Shown here: positions 26,285 through 36,387 of the stretch, piece by piece
Layout: every line of letters starts with the position of its first letter
Numbering within the stretch: the first letter of the stretch is position 1
Assembly (NCBI RefSeq): GCF_026788005.1
Contig: NZ_JABEPE010000007.1
Coordinates: 124,001-188,000, forward strand
From: Alteromonas sp. a30
GTDB taxonomy: Bacteria; Pseudomonadota; Gammaproteobacteria; Enterobacterales; Alteromonadaceae
Direction of reading: 5' to 3'
DNA: 64,000 bases
Program-made: the position numbers and the translations under genes
The notes under the pieces: generated by a model
What the model saw: only the letters and a program-made list of their open reading frames with translations
The model's database searches: none
Told to the model about the DNA's origin: nothing

Positions 26285-29200
26285 TTATTTTATTACCGTC
26301 TGCACAGCTATCGGAGGTGCCGAGTTTTTCTGGTTCAACCATTTATCAATACCTTTACGCAAGGCGGTATTTACAATGGGTTTAGCCATGTAATCATTCA
26401 TTCCCGCTTCTATGCACTTTTCTTCATCACCTTTCATTGCGTTGGCTGTTAGCGCAATGATGGGAATATTCGGATCGATATTAGGGTGCTTCGAGGCGCG
26501 AATAATTCGGCTGGCTTCGTAACCATCCATCACCGGCATTTGGCAGTCCATCAGAATAAGCTGGAAAGGTTCTGATGTGCTTTTTAGTGCTTCTAAAGCT
26601 TGTTCTCCATTTTCCGCCACTTGTACAAAGCAGCCCAAGTCTTTGAGCATTTCCATGGCGACTTGCTGGTTAATGTAATTATCTTCAACCAACAAAATAC
26701 GATGTTCGCCTAAGGTGGGGGTAGGTGCATCTTCATCATCAGGGTCGGCTTCTAATTCTACATACTGGCCCATCACATTGCCCAATGCTCGATAAAAGTT
26801 ATGGGGTTTAATGGGCTTGTGGAAACGACCATTAATGTCTAATCCTTTTAATGTACTTTCTCTGTGGGATGAGCCCACCGGCGTCATTAAAATGATAAGC
26901 GGTTGCTGTAATGAAGTGTCGTGACGAATCGCTTTGGTTAATTGAATACCGTTAATGCCTGGGATATTGGTGTCGAGCAAAACTAAATCAATTGGGTTTC
27001 CCTCGGCATTTTCCGCGCGAAGGGTTTTCATGGCTTCAGGGGCAGAACGCACGCACACAAGATCAACCTCTGTTGATTGCAATAGGTATTGTACGAGCTC
27101 GTGATTAATCTCTCTATCGTCCAACAACATTAAACGAATGTTGGCGAGGTCTGGTACGAAACTTTCCAGTATGACTTCGTCTAGGATTTCGCCGTATCGA
27201 ATGTCAAACCAAAATGTTGAGCCTTTGTCATGTTCACTGGTAACGCCTATGCGTCCCCCCATCATCTCGGATAATTGTTTTGAGATTGCCAAGCCTAAAC
27301 CGGTGCCACCAAATTTTCGCGTTGTAGAGGCGTCAACTTGAACAAACTTGTTAAACAAGTTATCGAGTTTGTCTTGTGGAATGCCAATGCCAGTATCAAT
27401 GATCTCAAAACGCAGTCGATTTAAGCCCACCTCTTTAACTTTGAGGATAACTTCACCGGTTTCAGTAAACTTTAAGGCGTTGGAGACCAAGTTGGTGATG
27501 ATTTGACGGATGCGGCTTGGATCGGAGCGTATATATTGCGGTACTGACTTATCAATAAAGTAAACAAACTCTAGGCGCTTTTCTTCCGCTTTGAGTGCAA
27601 AAGTGTCGGCAATCTCCGCTAATAGTTTGTATAAATCAAACTTAATTTCTTCCAGTTGTAGTTTCCCTGCCTCAATTTTAGAAAAGTCCAGAATGTCATT
27701 AATGAGATGTAACAAGGACTCGCCACTTGCTTGCGCGAGTTTGACGTAATGACGTTGCTTTTCATTAAGTTGTGTTTTGAGCAATAAATCATTCATACCG
27801 ATGATGCCGTTAATCGGTGTGCGGATTTCATGGCTCATGTTGGCTAGAAACTCACTTTTAATACGGCTGGCATCCTTGGCTTTCTCTTCCGCGCGTTTAA
27901 GTTGGGTAATATCTTGGAACGCGCCTCGCAATACCACGGGTTCGCCATCGGCGTACTCTACGAAGCCAACCGAACGTACCCAAATGCGTCGATTTCTAGC
28001 GGTGATAAAGGGGAGTTGTAAGTCCCAGCCTCGGCCTTCAACAATGCCGTCTTCTATTGCTCTTTGGATAATGGGACGACTTTCAGGGGCGAAGTAATTG
28101 ATGGAATCACCCAAATCAATAGGTTCACCGACAGGCAGTTCGTGGATTCGATACACTTCTTTTGACCACGTTAGCTGATTCGAGCGCAGGTCAAATTCCC
28201 AGCCTCCGAGTTTGGCCATTGTTCCCGTGGTTTCGAGCAAATCTTGGTTACGTTGTTTTTCTGCTTCGACGGCTTTTAACTGGCTGATGTCGCGGGCAAT
28301 GGCTAAGTATCCACCTGCATTACCTTCTTCTCCACTCAATGTTACGATGGACATCATGACTGGAAAAGATCGACCATTATTAGCGGTTAATTGCCACTCT
28401 TGTTCAACATTAATGCCTTGTCTGGCCTTTTCCATGAAAGTATCAACGCCCGGTTTTAGATTCATGTTGAGTGCTCGGCTTAATTTCTGAGCTCCCATAA
28501 TCAACTCTTGAGGATCGAAAAAGTCCATTAAATTAAGTTGATTAATCGCTTCGCTTGCGTTGTAGCCAAGTAGATTTTCAGCGCAGCGGTTAAAGGTTTT
28601 GACGATAAATTCGGCGTCGGTCGAAATCAGCATTAAGTTGGCGCTGTCCAAAATAGCTTGTTGCAGGCGATTCATCGACACAACTTTGAGCTCAGCATTC
28701 TTCTGGTCGGTAATATCACTAACAAGGCACATAAAACCGGAGATAACCCCGTTAGTATAAACGGGTTGACCGTTAGCCTTAATCCAATAAGGTTTGTGGT
28801 TTTTATTGTAATTGATGATTTCTTCGATAAAGCCTGTGCCGTCAAGTAACCCTTCGTTGATACGTGCTTTGGTTTCCGAGTTAGTCAAATCGCCATAAAG
28901 TTGCTGTTCAATTGGCAGACCAATAATATCGCGCATATCAAAGCCGCTAATTTTTTCGTAGCCCGGATTAACCCATATAATGTGATGTTCAGTATCAGTT
29001 ACAATCACGCCATCGTTCATTTCTCGGGTAACGGTGGCTAACAGGGCATTTTCCCGGGTGCTACTTTCTAGTTGCAGTTCTGCCTGATAACGGTCAGTGA
29101 GGTCGTAATTAACGCCAATAATACTTTGTGGTTCACCATAATCATTAAGGTTTACTTTTGCGTATGCCTTAATGTATTTTTCAGCTCCAGTCGGCGTCAG

Positions 29201-29884
29201 AATGCGGAAGCTTATATCAAGAACTTGCTCGGTTTCGATACACTCATCAATTGCGACTTCAACACGGTTTATATCTGCTGGATGAACTCTTTCTATCCAG
29301 TTCTCAAGTTTGCCGTAAAACATCAGATCATTAACGCCGTACAAGGTTTTCATCTGATCATCCCACTCAAGGGAACCGCTTACTAAATCGTATTCCCAAA
29401 GGCCAATTCCGGCTGAATCTTTGGCGATGGCAAATTTCTTGTTGAGTTTAAATAAGCGCTCTTCCGCAACACGTAATTGAGATGCTTCTTGTACGGTTAG
29501 CACAAGTTGTTCTTCAATGGCATCCGCGCTTGATGCATCCGTTGTTGAGGGAACAACAGACACGCCGATAGACACAAAAATTATGTCGCCATTTTTCTTA
29601 AAGGCGTTTAAAGAGGTACCTTGACCGATTTTTTCAACGGGGAATTGAGCGAGGAAGTTGTGATATACATCCTCACTTGCTCCAACAAACTGACCCGGAA
29701 TGAGGGTGTCTAAGGGAAGGCCAAACAATTCTTGGCTTTCATATCCAAATAAGCGAGATGCGGACTTGTTGGCGAATAAAATCGTGCCTTTTCGGTCAAG
29801 TTGCATCACACCTGATGCTGTGTGATCAATAATGGTTTTGAGTTGCGACAGAGCTTGCACATTGTTGGTGCTTTCGTGGGTCAT
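26285..29884 (-). CDS. Hybrid sensor histidine kinase with five PAS domains and two receivers
   Basis: 1199 residues, no membrane segment found, so probably cytoplasmic. There are five PAS domains at about 15-125, 150-265, 285-395, 405-535 and 555-662. The HisKA box is [20 protein letters not shown] with the phospho-His at 685. The ATPase domain has DTGIGIP and [10 protein letters not shown]. Two receivers follow: the first (about 930-1045) keeps its Asp in [13 protein letters not shown], and the second (about 1065-1185) in [16 protein letters not shown]. There is no Hpt domain, so phosphate must pass to a separate Hpt protein not present here. The signal is unknown; PAS domains suggest redox, light or small ligands. 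Confidence 0.92.
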   Translation of the reverse strand: MTHESTNNVQALSQLKTIIDHTASGVMQLDRKGTILFANKSASRLFGYESQELFGLPLDTLIPGQFVGASEDVYHNFLAQFPVEKIGQGTSLNAFKKNGDIIFVSIGVSVVPSTTDASSADAIEEQLVLTVQEASQLRVAEERLFKLNKKFAIAKDSAGIGLWEYDLVSGSLEWDDQMKTLYGVNDLMFYGKLENWIERVHPADINRVEVAIDECIETEQVLDISFRILTPTGAEKYIKAYAKVNLNDYGEPQSIIGVNYDLTDRYQAELQLESSTRENALLATVTREMNDGVIVTDTEHHIIWVNPGYEKISGFDMRDIIGLPIEQQLYGDLTNSETKARINEGLLDGTGFIEEIINYNKNHKPYWIKANGQPVYTNGVISGFMCLVSDITDQKNAELKVVSMNRLQQAILDSANLMLISTDAEFIVKTFNRCAENLLGYNASEAINQLNLMDFFDPQELIMGAQKLSRALNMNLKPGVDTFMEKARQGINVEQEWQLTANNGRSFPVMMSIVTLSGEEGNAGGYLAIARDISQLKAVEAEKQRNQDLLETTGTMAKLGGWEFDLRSNQLTWSKEVYRIHELPVGEPIDLGDSINYFAPESRPIIQRAIEDGIVEGRGWDLQLPFITARNRRIWVRSVGFVEYADGEPVVLRGAFQDITQLKRAEEKAKDASRIKSEFLANMSHEIRTPINGIIGMNDLLLKTQLNEKQRHYVKLAQASGESLLHLINDILDFSKIEAGKLQLEEIKFDLYKLLAEIADTFALKAEEKRLEFVYFIDKSVPQYIRSDPSRIRQIITNLVSNALKFTETGEVILKVKEVGLNRLRFEIIDTGIGIPQDKLDNLFNKFVQVDASTTRKFGGTGLGLAISKQLSEMMGGRIGVTSEHDKGSTFWFDIRYGEILDEVILESFVPDLANIRLMLLDDREINHELVQYLLQSTEVDLVCVRSAPEAMKTLRAENAEGNPIDLVLLDTNIPGINGIQLTKAIRHDTSLQQPLIILMTPVGSSHRESTLKGLDINGRFHKPIKPHNFYRALGNVMGQYVELEADPDDEDAPTPTLGEHRILLVEDNYINQQVAMEMLKDLGCFVQVAENGEQALEALKSTSEPFQLILMDCQMPVMDGYEASRIIRASKHPNIDPNIPIIALTANAMKGDEEKCIEAGMNDYMAKPIVNTALRKGIDKWLNQKNSAPPIAVQTVIK

Positions 29885-30121
29885 TTTTCGCTGATACTCG
29901 CTTTAAATTGGATCCGTATAGTGGAGCTTCGGCTATCGAAACATCGCCATCCGTACTTAGGATATTACTGCAAGTTCCTCTCATGTAAAGCCACCAGTGA
30001 GATTCTTAAAGGATTTAGTCAATAAACAGACACGAAGTCCGTTCTCCTTATTGGATAGGGACAACGCTTCGATTATGATTAGCGCCTTATTGTTATCCGT
30101 ATTTTATTTTAGAGGTTTTCT

Positions 30122-31045
30122 TTGCATATTCAGCCCCCGCCATTTGAAATGAAATTGTTGCATCCAAAACATTGGTTAACTTGGTTTTTCGTTGGATTGG
30201 CGTATTTAATTTCATGGTTGCCTTACCCCATACTTAAATACTTGGGCAAGGGCTTGGGAAAATTATTGCAAAAATTAGCTAAGTCTCGGGTAAAAGTGGC
30301 GCGCCGAAATTTGGCTTTGAGCTTTCCTGATATGCCAGAGTCGCAACGAGAGGCTATTTTACAGGCCAACATTGAAAGTGCTGGTCTTGCCATGATTGAA
30401 ACAATTATGGGGTGGTGGTGGCCTGATTGGCGTATTCGTCGGATTGGCGAAGTGGAAGGATTTGAACACGTTGAAGCTGTCCTCGCTAAAGGAAAAGGGG
30501 TTTTGGGGTTAGCTACACACAATATGTCTTTAGAAGTTGGCTGTAGGGTGGCGGGACTAAAACAGCCTTCTGTGGCATTTTATCGGCGTCATGATAATCC
30601 CGTCATTGAATTTCTACAATATCGTGGGCGAGCCCGCTCAAATCGTTACCTGATCCATAAACGCGATTTAAGGTCGTTGTTTACTGCCTTAAATAATAAG
30701 GAAATCTGTTTCTATTTACCGGACCAAGATTATGGTCCGCGCTCCAGTGTGTTTGTACCGTTTTTTGCGGTACCGGAGGTGGCGACGACACTGGGACCGA
30801 AAATTATCGCGAGTCGTTCGAATTGTGAAACTGTATTTATTGCTTCAATCAGAACCAAAACAGGTTACAAAGTGAAGTTTTATCCCGGCCTAAAGGACTT
30901 CCCAAGTGAGGACGATATAAAAGATATGACGAAGGTTAATCAGAAGATTGAGCAAATGATCCTTGAATACCCTGAGCAATATTTGTGGATGCATAAACGC
31001 TACAAAACACGACCCAAAAAAGAAGATGCGTCGTTGTATTCATAG
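30122..31045 (+). CDS. lpxL: Lipid A lauroyl acyltransferase, LpxL/LpxP family
   Basis: 307 residues. It matches E. coli LpxL along its length: LLHPKHWLTWFFVGL membrane anchor, KVARRNLALSFPDMPE, the catalytic HNMSLE (H-x4-E type), RGRARSNRYLIHKRDLR and DYGPRSSVFVPFFAV. It adds the secondary acyl chain to Kdo2-lipid IVA at the inner membrane. I chose TTG 30122: AGAGG lies 7 bases upstream and the N-terminus then aligns with LpxL; ATG 30149 is the alternative. Confidence 0.93.
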   Translation: MHIQPPPFEMKLLHPKHWLTWFFVGLAYLISWLPYPILKYLGKGLGKLLQKLAKSRVKVARRNLALSFPDMPESQREAILQANIESAGLAMIETIMGWWWPDWRIRRIGEVEGFEHVEAVLAKGKGVLGLATHNMSLEVGCRVAGLKQPSVAFYRRHDNPVIEFLQYRGRARSNRYLIHKRDLRSLFTALNNKEICFYLPDQDYGPRSSVFVPFFAVPEVATTLGPKIIASRSNCETVFIASIRTKTGYKVKFYPGLKDFPSEDDIKDMTKVNQKIEQMILEYPEQYLWMHKRYKTRPKKEDASLYS

Positions 31046-31129
31046 TTGAGAAAATTGGAACTGGTTTATTCAATGTGTATCAGATATAAAGAGTGCATGT
31101 GAAAATGACAAAGGCGGGCAATAAGTAAT

Positions 31130-31759
31130 ATGACGGTTAAGCGTGTTTCCAATGCTGTATTTTGGGCGAGGCACATTGGTCTTGCTGCGGTACTTATTAT
31201 CGTTGCAGTGGTTGTTATTAGTATGCAGCGCTCCAGAGACAATGAGCCGCAAGCGGCTGATCCATCTAAGCCAAAGGAAATCTCTGCGAATGTCAGTGAC
31301 TTTTACAGTGAATACCGTCAGTCATCAACCAAGCCTATCGAAGAAGAAACAAGCGACTTTGTCATGCAGCTCAATGATACCGATGATCAACCGCTGGGGG
31401 CGCGTTTAAAAGATATGGAAAGCACACAAACACCGGTAACAGGACGTTGGGTGGGTGAGCATAAATTTCGCACTTTTGAAGCAGGTAGCACATTACGAGA
31501 GTCGATTACCAATTTTGCTCAGCGAGAAGGAATGCAGGTCATTTGGGAGTTGGATCAGGATTTTATCGTCAAAGATCATTTCCAAATGGATGACACTATC
31601 GTGGGCTCGTTACATAAAATTGCGCGCACCGTGGACAGCAATTTTGATGGGACTGTGCGAGCTTACATTTGCCCTCGTAATCGTTCTTTAGTCATCACCG
31701 AAAAAGAGTCCGATTATCTTAAAACCTATTGTGTATTAGCCGGACCTAGCGGCGATTAA
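31130..31759 (+). CDS. TcpQ-like membrane-anchored protein
   Basis: 209 residues. One N-terminal membrane anchor (GLAAVLIIVAVVVISM) is followed by a low-complexity linker and a C-terminal domain of about 90 residues (FRTFEAGSTLRESITNFAQREGMQVIWELDQDFIV, then GSLHKIARTVDSNFDGTV). This resembles the TcpQ C-terminal domain, which in pilus systems binds the secretin. No pilus genes are nearby. It is downstream of lpxL on the same strand (84 bp) and converges with glnE after 12 bp. Its function here is unknown. Confidence 0.72.
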   Translation: MTVKRVSNAVFWARHIGLAAVLIIVAVVVISMQRSRDNEPQAADPSKPKEISANVSDFYSEYRQSSTKPIEEETSDFVMQLNDTDDQPLGARLKDMESTQTPVTGRWVGEHKFRTFEAGSTLRESITNFAQREGMQVIWELDQDFIVKDHFQMDDTIVGSLHKIARTVDSNFDGTVRAYICPRNRSLVITEKESDYLKTYCVLAGPSGD

Positions 31760-31771
31760 TAAGCGCGTGGA

Positions 31772-34639
31772 TTAGTCCGCTATCGTTAAATCATTTCCAA
31801 GGTATTTATTCCAAATGTGGGCGATGTGTTGACGCTGCGATGTGAATTCGTCTTTATCATCCAAAGCAGGCTGAAGCGCCAAAGACAAGCGATGACCTCG
31901 GCGACGGTAATCCAGATAACTTTCAATTAAAACAGACTCTTCATCCGCCTCAATTATCCCCAACTGATTAAGTTGCTTCAAAATACGTAAATTATCTGAC
32001 CACTTGGTTAGCGCTGGTTGCGCATGTGCATGCGCCAAAACCCAATATTGCACTAGAAATTCAATATCGGTTATGCCGCCAATATCCTGCTTCAAATCGA
32101 ACTGCGTAGCGTTACCCTTGTTAAGGTGTGTTCGCATTTTCTCGCGCATGGACAAGATGTCCTGACGCAACGTGGAAAGGTCCCGTTGACGTTGCAAAAT
32201 ACTGTCTCTGACGTGAACAAATCGTGTTCGCAAGGCGGCATCCCCAAGAATACAACGACTTCGCATTAGGGCTTGATGTTCCCATGTCCACGCTTCTGTT
32301 TGCTGATAATTTTCGAAGGAATCGATGTGCGAAACCAGCAGACCTGAATTGCCAGAAGGTCGCAAGCGCATATCTACCTCATATAAATCTCCAGACAACG
32401 TTTTGGTGGTAAACATATGAATAATACGTTGCGATAACTTGACATAAAATTGCTTCGCACTGATTGTTTTCGGTCCGCTCGTTTGGGCTTGGCTAGTGCA
32501 ATCATGCAAAAATACCAAATCTAAATCTGAGCCATAGGCCAGTTCAATACCGCCTAATTTCCCATAGGCGATTACCGCAAAACCTTTGTTATCCTGCGTG
32601 GCGTTGTCGGGCAACCCGTAGCGCTCGAGCATTTGGTGCCAAGCTAAATTAACGGTTTCTGCTACCAAGGTTTCTGCCAAAGCGGTTAAATGATCACTAA
32701 CCTGAGTAATCGGCAGTGCGCCTGTGACATCTGCCGCTGCAATACGTAATTGTTGACTAAGTTTGAACTGGCGCAACGTTTCCATTTGCAGTTCCAAATC
32801 TTCTTGCGGCACACGCAATAACACCTGACGTAACATGGCAGGGTACTGTTCTGGAGGCGTTGGATTATACAAATCGGCAGGGTTTAGCAAGTCATCTAAC
32901 AAGATAGGGAAGCGCTGTAGCTGATTGGCAATCCACGGGCTACAGTCACAAAGCTTCACCAGTTGTTGCAGTGCGCCGTGGTTCTCTAGCAGCAATTCCA
33001 TATAGGCGGTTCGTTGTAGAATCTGATCCATGACTTGAATTAAGCTACTTAACAAGTTACTGGCATTTTTAGGGGAGAATTTGAAGGTTTCCAACAGGAG
33101 CTTAGGCATGAGTTTATCAAGTGTTTCTGCTCCGCGAGTGCCAATTGGTTTTTTCCCAAGCTCGGATTTGAATTGCGTTAACACCTGAAAACACTGCACT
33201 TGCTGTTCTTGAAGCAGCCAGTTTGCCAAAATGTCGTGAGCGGCTTCTTCTTCTAATTCTTTATCTACGGTCAGTACCCATAAATCTTTTAGGTGTTCAA
33301 GTTCAGGGTCGTCGTCCTCTTCGTCGTTTTCGCCAATGATGGTTTGGAATGCATTACTGATGACAGTGGTTTGCTTGTCTATTTCTTCTAATAAACGCGG
33401 AAAGCTCTCCTGCTCCATAACAAAGGTTAAGCGCGCTTGTGCTATCTCATCTTGCGGTAAATCTTGGGTTTGCTCATCGTTAAACTGTTGCAGACAATGC
33501 TCTACCTTACGCAGATACAAATAAGCATAGCGTAAGGACTCCGCTTCATCAGAGAGCATAATCTGCTTATCGACCAGTTGTTGTAGTACGCGAAGCAGGC
33601 TTTTTTCCTGCAATTCGGGTTCTCTGCCGCCGCGAATTAATTGATAACTCTGTACGATAAATTCCACTTCACGAATGCCGCCACGTCCCAATTTAATGTT
33701 GTTATTCAGTTTTCGTCGACGTACTTCCTGTTGAATAAGCCGCTTCATATTACGGAGTGAGTCGATCACACCAAAGTCGATGTATCGGCGAAAAACAAAG
33801 GGACGCAATATATCCTGTAACTCTTGGGCATAAGGCGAGTCTTCGTTAACAACTCGCGCTTTGACCATAGCGTAACGCTCCCATTCACGGCCTTGTTCCT
33901 GATAATAGTCTTCAATAGCGGCGAGGTGAGTGACAAGTGGGCCGCTTTCTCCAAATGGGCGCAATCGCATGTCTACACGAAAAGCTTGTCCATCAACTGT
34001 GGTTTGGTTGAGAGCCGTAATCAGCCGCTGTCCAAGCCGGGTAAAAAAGGTTTGATGCTCCATCGGTTTTCTGCCCGACGTTATTTCACCCTGTTGCGGG
34101 TAACAAAAGATCAAATCAATATCGGAAGAATAGTTAAGCTCACGCCCACCTAGCTTACCCATTGCAATAATAAACATGGGTTGCGGGCCCAACTCGCCCA
34201 TCGGAGTGCCATGTTTCTCGCACAGCATTTGATATAACCAGTCGTAAGTTGCTTTAATAATGGCATCGGCTAAATGGGAGACTTGCAGTAAAGAGGTGTC
34301 AATTTCTTGCATGTTAGTTAGATCCCACCACGCAATTGCCATCATGTGTAAGTGCCGAAAGCGTCTTATGACGCCATGCCCGGAAGTTTCGTCTTGGCAT
34401 TCCTCCAATTGCTTGGAAATGCTGTGATAATAATGTTCAAATGTGCAAGTTTCCGGGGTGATTTCGAGTAGCTGAGGCAGGGTGTGTGGGGCCGAGATAA
34501 GCTGACGGGCCACAAAGTCACTTAACGCCAGAACATGCGTGAGTTGTTGCGTCTGTGTATGGGTTAATATTGACAGGTCGGCAACTGCTGCGAGCTTTTC
34601 CCAGTGAGTTTGGGCAAGGTTTTTAAGCAATGGTGACAT
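31772..34639 (-). CDS. glnE: Bifunctional glutamine synthetase adenylyltransferase/deadenylase
   Basis: 955 residues from ATG 34639, close to E. coli GlnE (946); the frame extends 32 codons upstream without similarity. The N-terminal nucleotidyltransferase (deadenylase) has AMGKLGGRELNYSSDIDLIF, and the C-terminal one (adenylylase) has AYGKLGGIELAYGSDLDLVF. A central helical region connects them. It adds AMP to, or removes it from, glutamine synthetase under PII control. It is divergent from the DUF350 gene. Confidence 0.96.
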   Translation of the reverse strand: MSPLLKNLAQTHWEKLAAVADLSILTHTQTQQLTHVLALSDFVARQLISAPHTLPQLLEITPETCTFEHYYHSISKQLEECQDETSGHGVIRRFRHLHMMAIAWWDLTNMQEIDTSLLQVSHLADAIIKATYDWLYQMLCEKHGTPMGELGPQPMFIIAMGKLGGRELNYSSDIDLIFCYPQQGEITSGRKPMEHQTFFTRLGQRLITALNQTTVDGQAFRVDMRLRPFGESGPLVTHLAAIEDYYQEQGREWERYAMVKARVVNEDSPYAQELQDILRPFVFRRYIDFGVIDSLRNMKRLIQQEVRRRKLNNNIKLGRGGIREVEFIVQSYQLIRGGREPELQEKSLLRVLQQLVDKQIMLSDEAESLRYAYLYLRKVEHCLQQFNDEQTQDLPQDEIAQARLTFVMEQESFPRLLEEIDKQTTVISNAFQTIIGENDEEDDDPELEHLKDLWVLTVDKELEEEAAHDILANWLLQEQQVQCFQVLTQFKSELGKKPIGTRGAETLDKLMPKLLLETFKFSPKNASNLLSSLIQVMDQILQRTAYMELLLENHGALQQLVKLCDCSPWIANQLQRFPILLDDLLNPADLYNPTPPEQYPAMLRQVLLRVPQEDLELQMETLRQFKLSQQLRIAAADVTGALPITQVSDHLTALAETLVAETVNLAWHQMLERYGLPDNATQDNKGFAVIAYGKLGGIELAYGSDLDLVFLHDCTSQAQTSGPKTISAKQFYVKLSQRIIHMFTTKTLSGDLYEVDMRLRPSGNSGLLVSHIDSFENYQQTEAWTWEHQALMRSRCILGDAALRTRFVHVRDSILQRQRDLSTLRQDILSMREKMRTHLNKGNATQFDLKQDIGGITDIEFLVQYWVLAHAHAQPALTKWSDNLRILKQLNQLGIIEADEESVLIESYLDYRRRGHRLSLALQPALDDKDEFTSQRQHIAHIWNKYLGNDLTIAD

Positions 34640-34792
34640 GATCAGCGGTACTCGAGTTAAAACTGCTGTTATCAAACCGAGAAAACGCCAATGTGTCAAT
34701 GAATCGTGGCCATAAAAAGCGGTTTTATTTGACACGTTTCTGTTAAATGACTTAAATCAAAAAATAACGTTTTATTAAGAAGTTAGGTTGTA

Positions 34793-35695
34793 ATGAGCAC
34801 ACTAGTTAACCTGATACCTGTTTCTTCGGATCTCATCTGGTATTTTGCCATTGATATAGGCATAGCCATCATATTGTTGAGCGCCATGTGGTGGGTCTCC
34901 TCCTTATTGCAAGGTGGCTCAGCCACTAACGAGCTGACCAAGAAAGACAATTTCGCTTATGGAATTAGTGTTGCCGGCCGAATGTTAGCGCTATGTATTG
35001 TGCTGGTTGGTGCCGTAATGAATTCCAAAACCGATGACTTTTTAGAGTCCACTATCACTATTTTAACTTACGGTGTGATAGGCATCGTGTTGATTAAAAT
35101 CGGACGCTTTGCCCACGATAAAATTATTCTAAACCGCTTTGATAAAGAGCAGAACATTCAAGATAGAAACGTTGCTGTTGCGATGGTTGATGCGTCTAGC
35201 TCCATTGCTACGGCGTTAATCATTCAAAGCGTCATGTTATGGGCTAAAGGATTGGACGCAAACGCAATGATTGCTGTGATTTCAGGCTTCTTTGTAACAC
35301 AAGCCATTCTATTAACTATGACTCGTATTTTTGAGCGTCGCTTTTCCGAGCATAATCGTTCTGGCGCATTGCAAGCTGCATTGGAAAAGGGGCAGTTGGC
35401 AGTTGCCATCCAACATTCAGGGAATTTACTTGGAACCGCAATGGCTGTGACGGCAACCGGACATATGTTGGAATATTTGCCTCATGGTTACGTTAGCAAT
35501 GTTACGAGTTGGTTTATCTTAGGTTTAGGGTTGGCCATTACTCAGGCTATTCTTGCGGCGTTATCTAAACGTATTGTGTTGTACCGTGTAAATTTAGAGC
35601 AAGAAATAGATCAACAACATAATATTGGTGTGGCCAGCATTGAGCTGACAATCAGCCTTGGAATCGCATTAATTTTGCGCGGTTTGCTGGTGTGA
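34793..35695 (+). CDS. DUF350 membrane protein (tandem)
   Basis: 300 residues with about eight predicted membrane segments in two similar halves, each like the DUF350/UPF0719 family (IWYFAIDIGIAIILLSAMWWV; ILTYGVIGIVLIKIGRFAHDKI; VAMVDASSSIATALIIQSVM; FILGLGLAITQAILAAL). The location is the inner membrane. No function is established. It is divergent from glnE over 153 bp and followed by a 320-bp spacer. Confidence 0.82.
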   Translation: MSTLVNLIPVSSDLIWYFAIDIGIAIILLSAMWWVSSLLQGGSATNELTKKDNFAYGISVAGRMLALCIVLVGAVMNSKTDDFLESTITILTYGVIGIVLIKIGRFAHDKIILNRFDKEQNIQDRNVAVAMVDASSSIATALIIQSVMLWAKGLDANAMIAVISGFFVTQAILLTMTRIFERRFSEHNRSGALQAALEKGQLAVAIQHSGNLLGTAMAVTATGHMLEYLPHGYVSNVTSWFILGLGLAITQAILAALSKRIVLYRVNLEQEIDQQHNIGVASIELTISLGIALILRGLLV

Positions 35696-36024
35696 AATAA
35701 ATTTTAGGGCTCGATTACCTTGTACCGAACTGCTGAAATGTCGTGCATTAGTCCCGCAAAGAGAAAAAATATATACAAAATTATGCGTTAAATTGGCTAC
35801 ATTTCATATAACTTTCATATTTCTCGCGTACTTTTCAGCCCACTAATTTAGGAGTACGCCTAAATAGTTGTGTTTCATTGTCAGTCACCTACGGCGATTT
35901 ATCGCAAACTCGCTGTAGTCAGTGAATGATAATTTGGAACAGGTATTTAGCGATGGCATCCAGAAAGTAAAAGCTTTATAAACCACTGTAGTTGGCTGTA
36001 AGTGGTTTCTAATTTTTGGCGAAA
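35696..36024. other. Spacer upstream of the arsR-hldE pair
   Basis: AT-rich promoter region. It holds a direct repeat TTTCATAT at 35802-35809 and 35813-35820 (11-bp period), which could be an operator or part of a promoter. No further ORF is supported; a minus-strand frame spanning arsR is treated as a shadow. Confidence 0.45.
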
Positions 36025-36366
36025 ATGATGAAATTACATACTGAACAATTCTTCCGATGTTTGGCTGATCCTCTGCGTTTAAATATTGTCTTGATGTTAA
36101 TGCATGAAGGCGAATTATGTTCGTGCGACTTAGCGCAAGCATTGGACGAGAAGTTATCAACGGTATCCCGGCATCTGGTTTTATTGCGTAACAAAGGCGT
36201 GGTGAAAGAGCGCAGATGCGAACTTTGGCTTTATTATGAAATCGATCAATCCCTGCCACTTTGGGCGCAGCAAGTATTAGAAACCGTCTTTGATGGAAAT
36301 CAAGAACGTGCAATGCAGTTGAGTCTTGAAGTCCCCGTGGTAAACTCCCGCCATTCTTGTTTATAA
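36025..36366 (+). CDS. ArsR/SmtB family repressor with a CxC metal(loid) site
   Basis: 113 residues from ATG 36025 (or 36028; a TTG at 36016 would add three). Winged-helix regulator with FFRCLADPLRLNIVLMLMHEGELCSCDLAQALDEKLSTVSRHLVLLRNKGVV in parts. The ELCSCDL motif is the arsenite-sensing CxC of ArsR (E. coli ELCVCDL). The C-terminus also has a cysteine. ArsR proteins release DNA when As(III) or Sb(III) binds. No arsB/arsC/acr3 gene is nearby; instead hldE starts 21 bp downstream. Confidence 0.85.
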   Translation: MMKLHTEQFFRCLADPLRLNIVLMLMHEGELCSCDLAQALDEKLSTVSRHLVLLRNKGVVKERRCELWLYYEIDQSLPLWAQQVLETVFDGNQERAMQLSLEVPVVNSRHSCL

Positions 36367-36387
36367 ACACCCTCAAGCGGATTTATC

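Noticed and set aside
31772-34735. Longer GlnE starting at 34735
   Set aside because: The 32 extra residues have no GlnE similarity; ATG 34639 fits the family N-terminus.
35885-36376. 163-residue minus-strand frame across arsR
   Set aside because: It is antisense to a well-supported ArsR gene, has no recognisable motif and no ribosome site.
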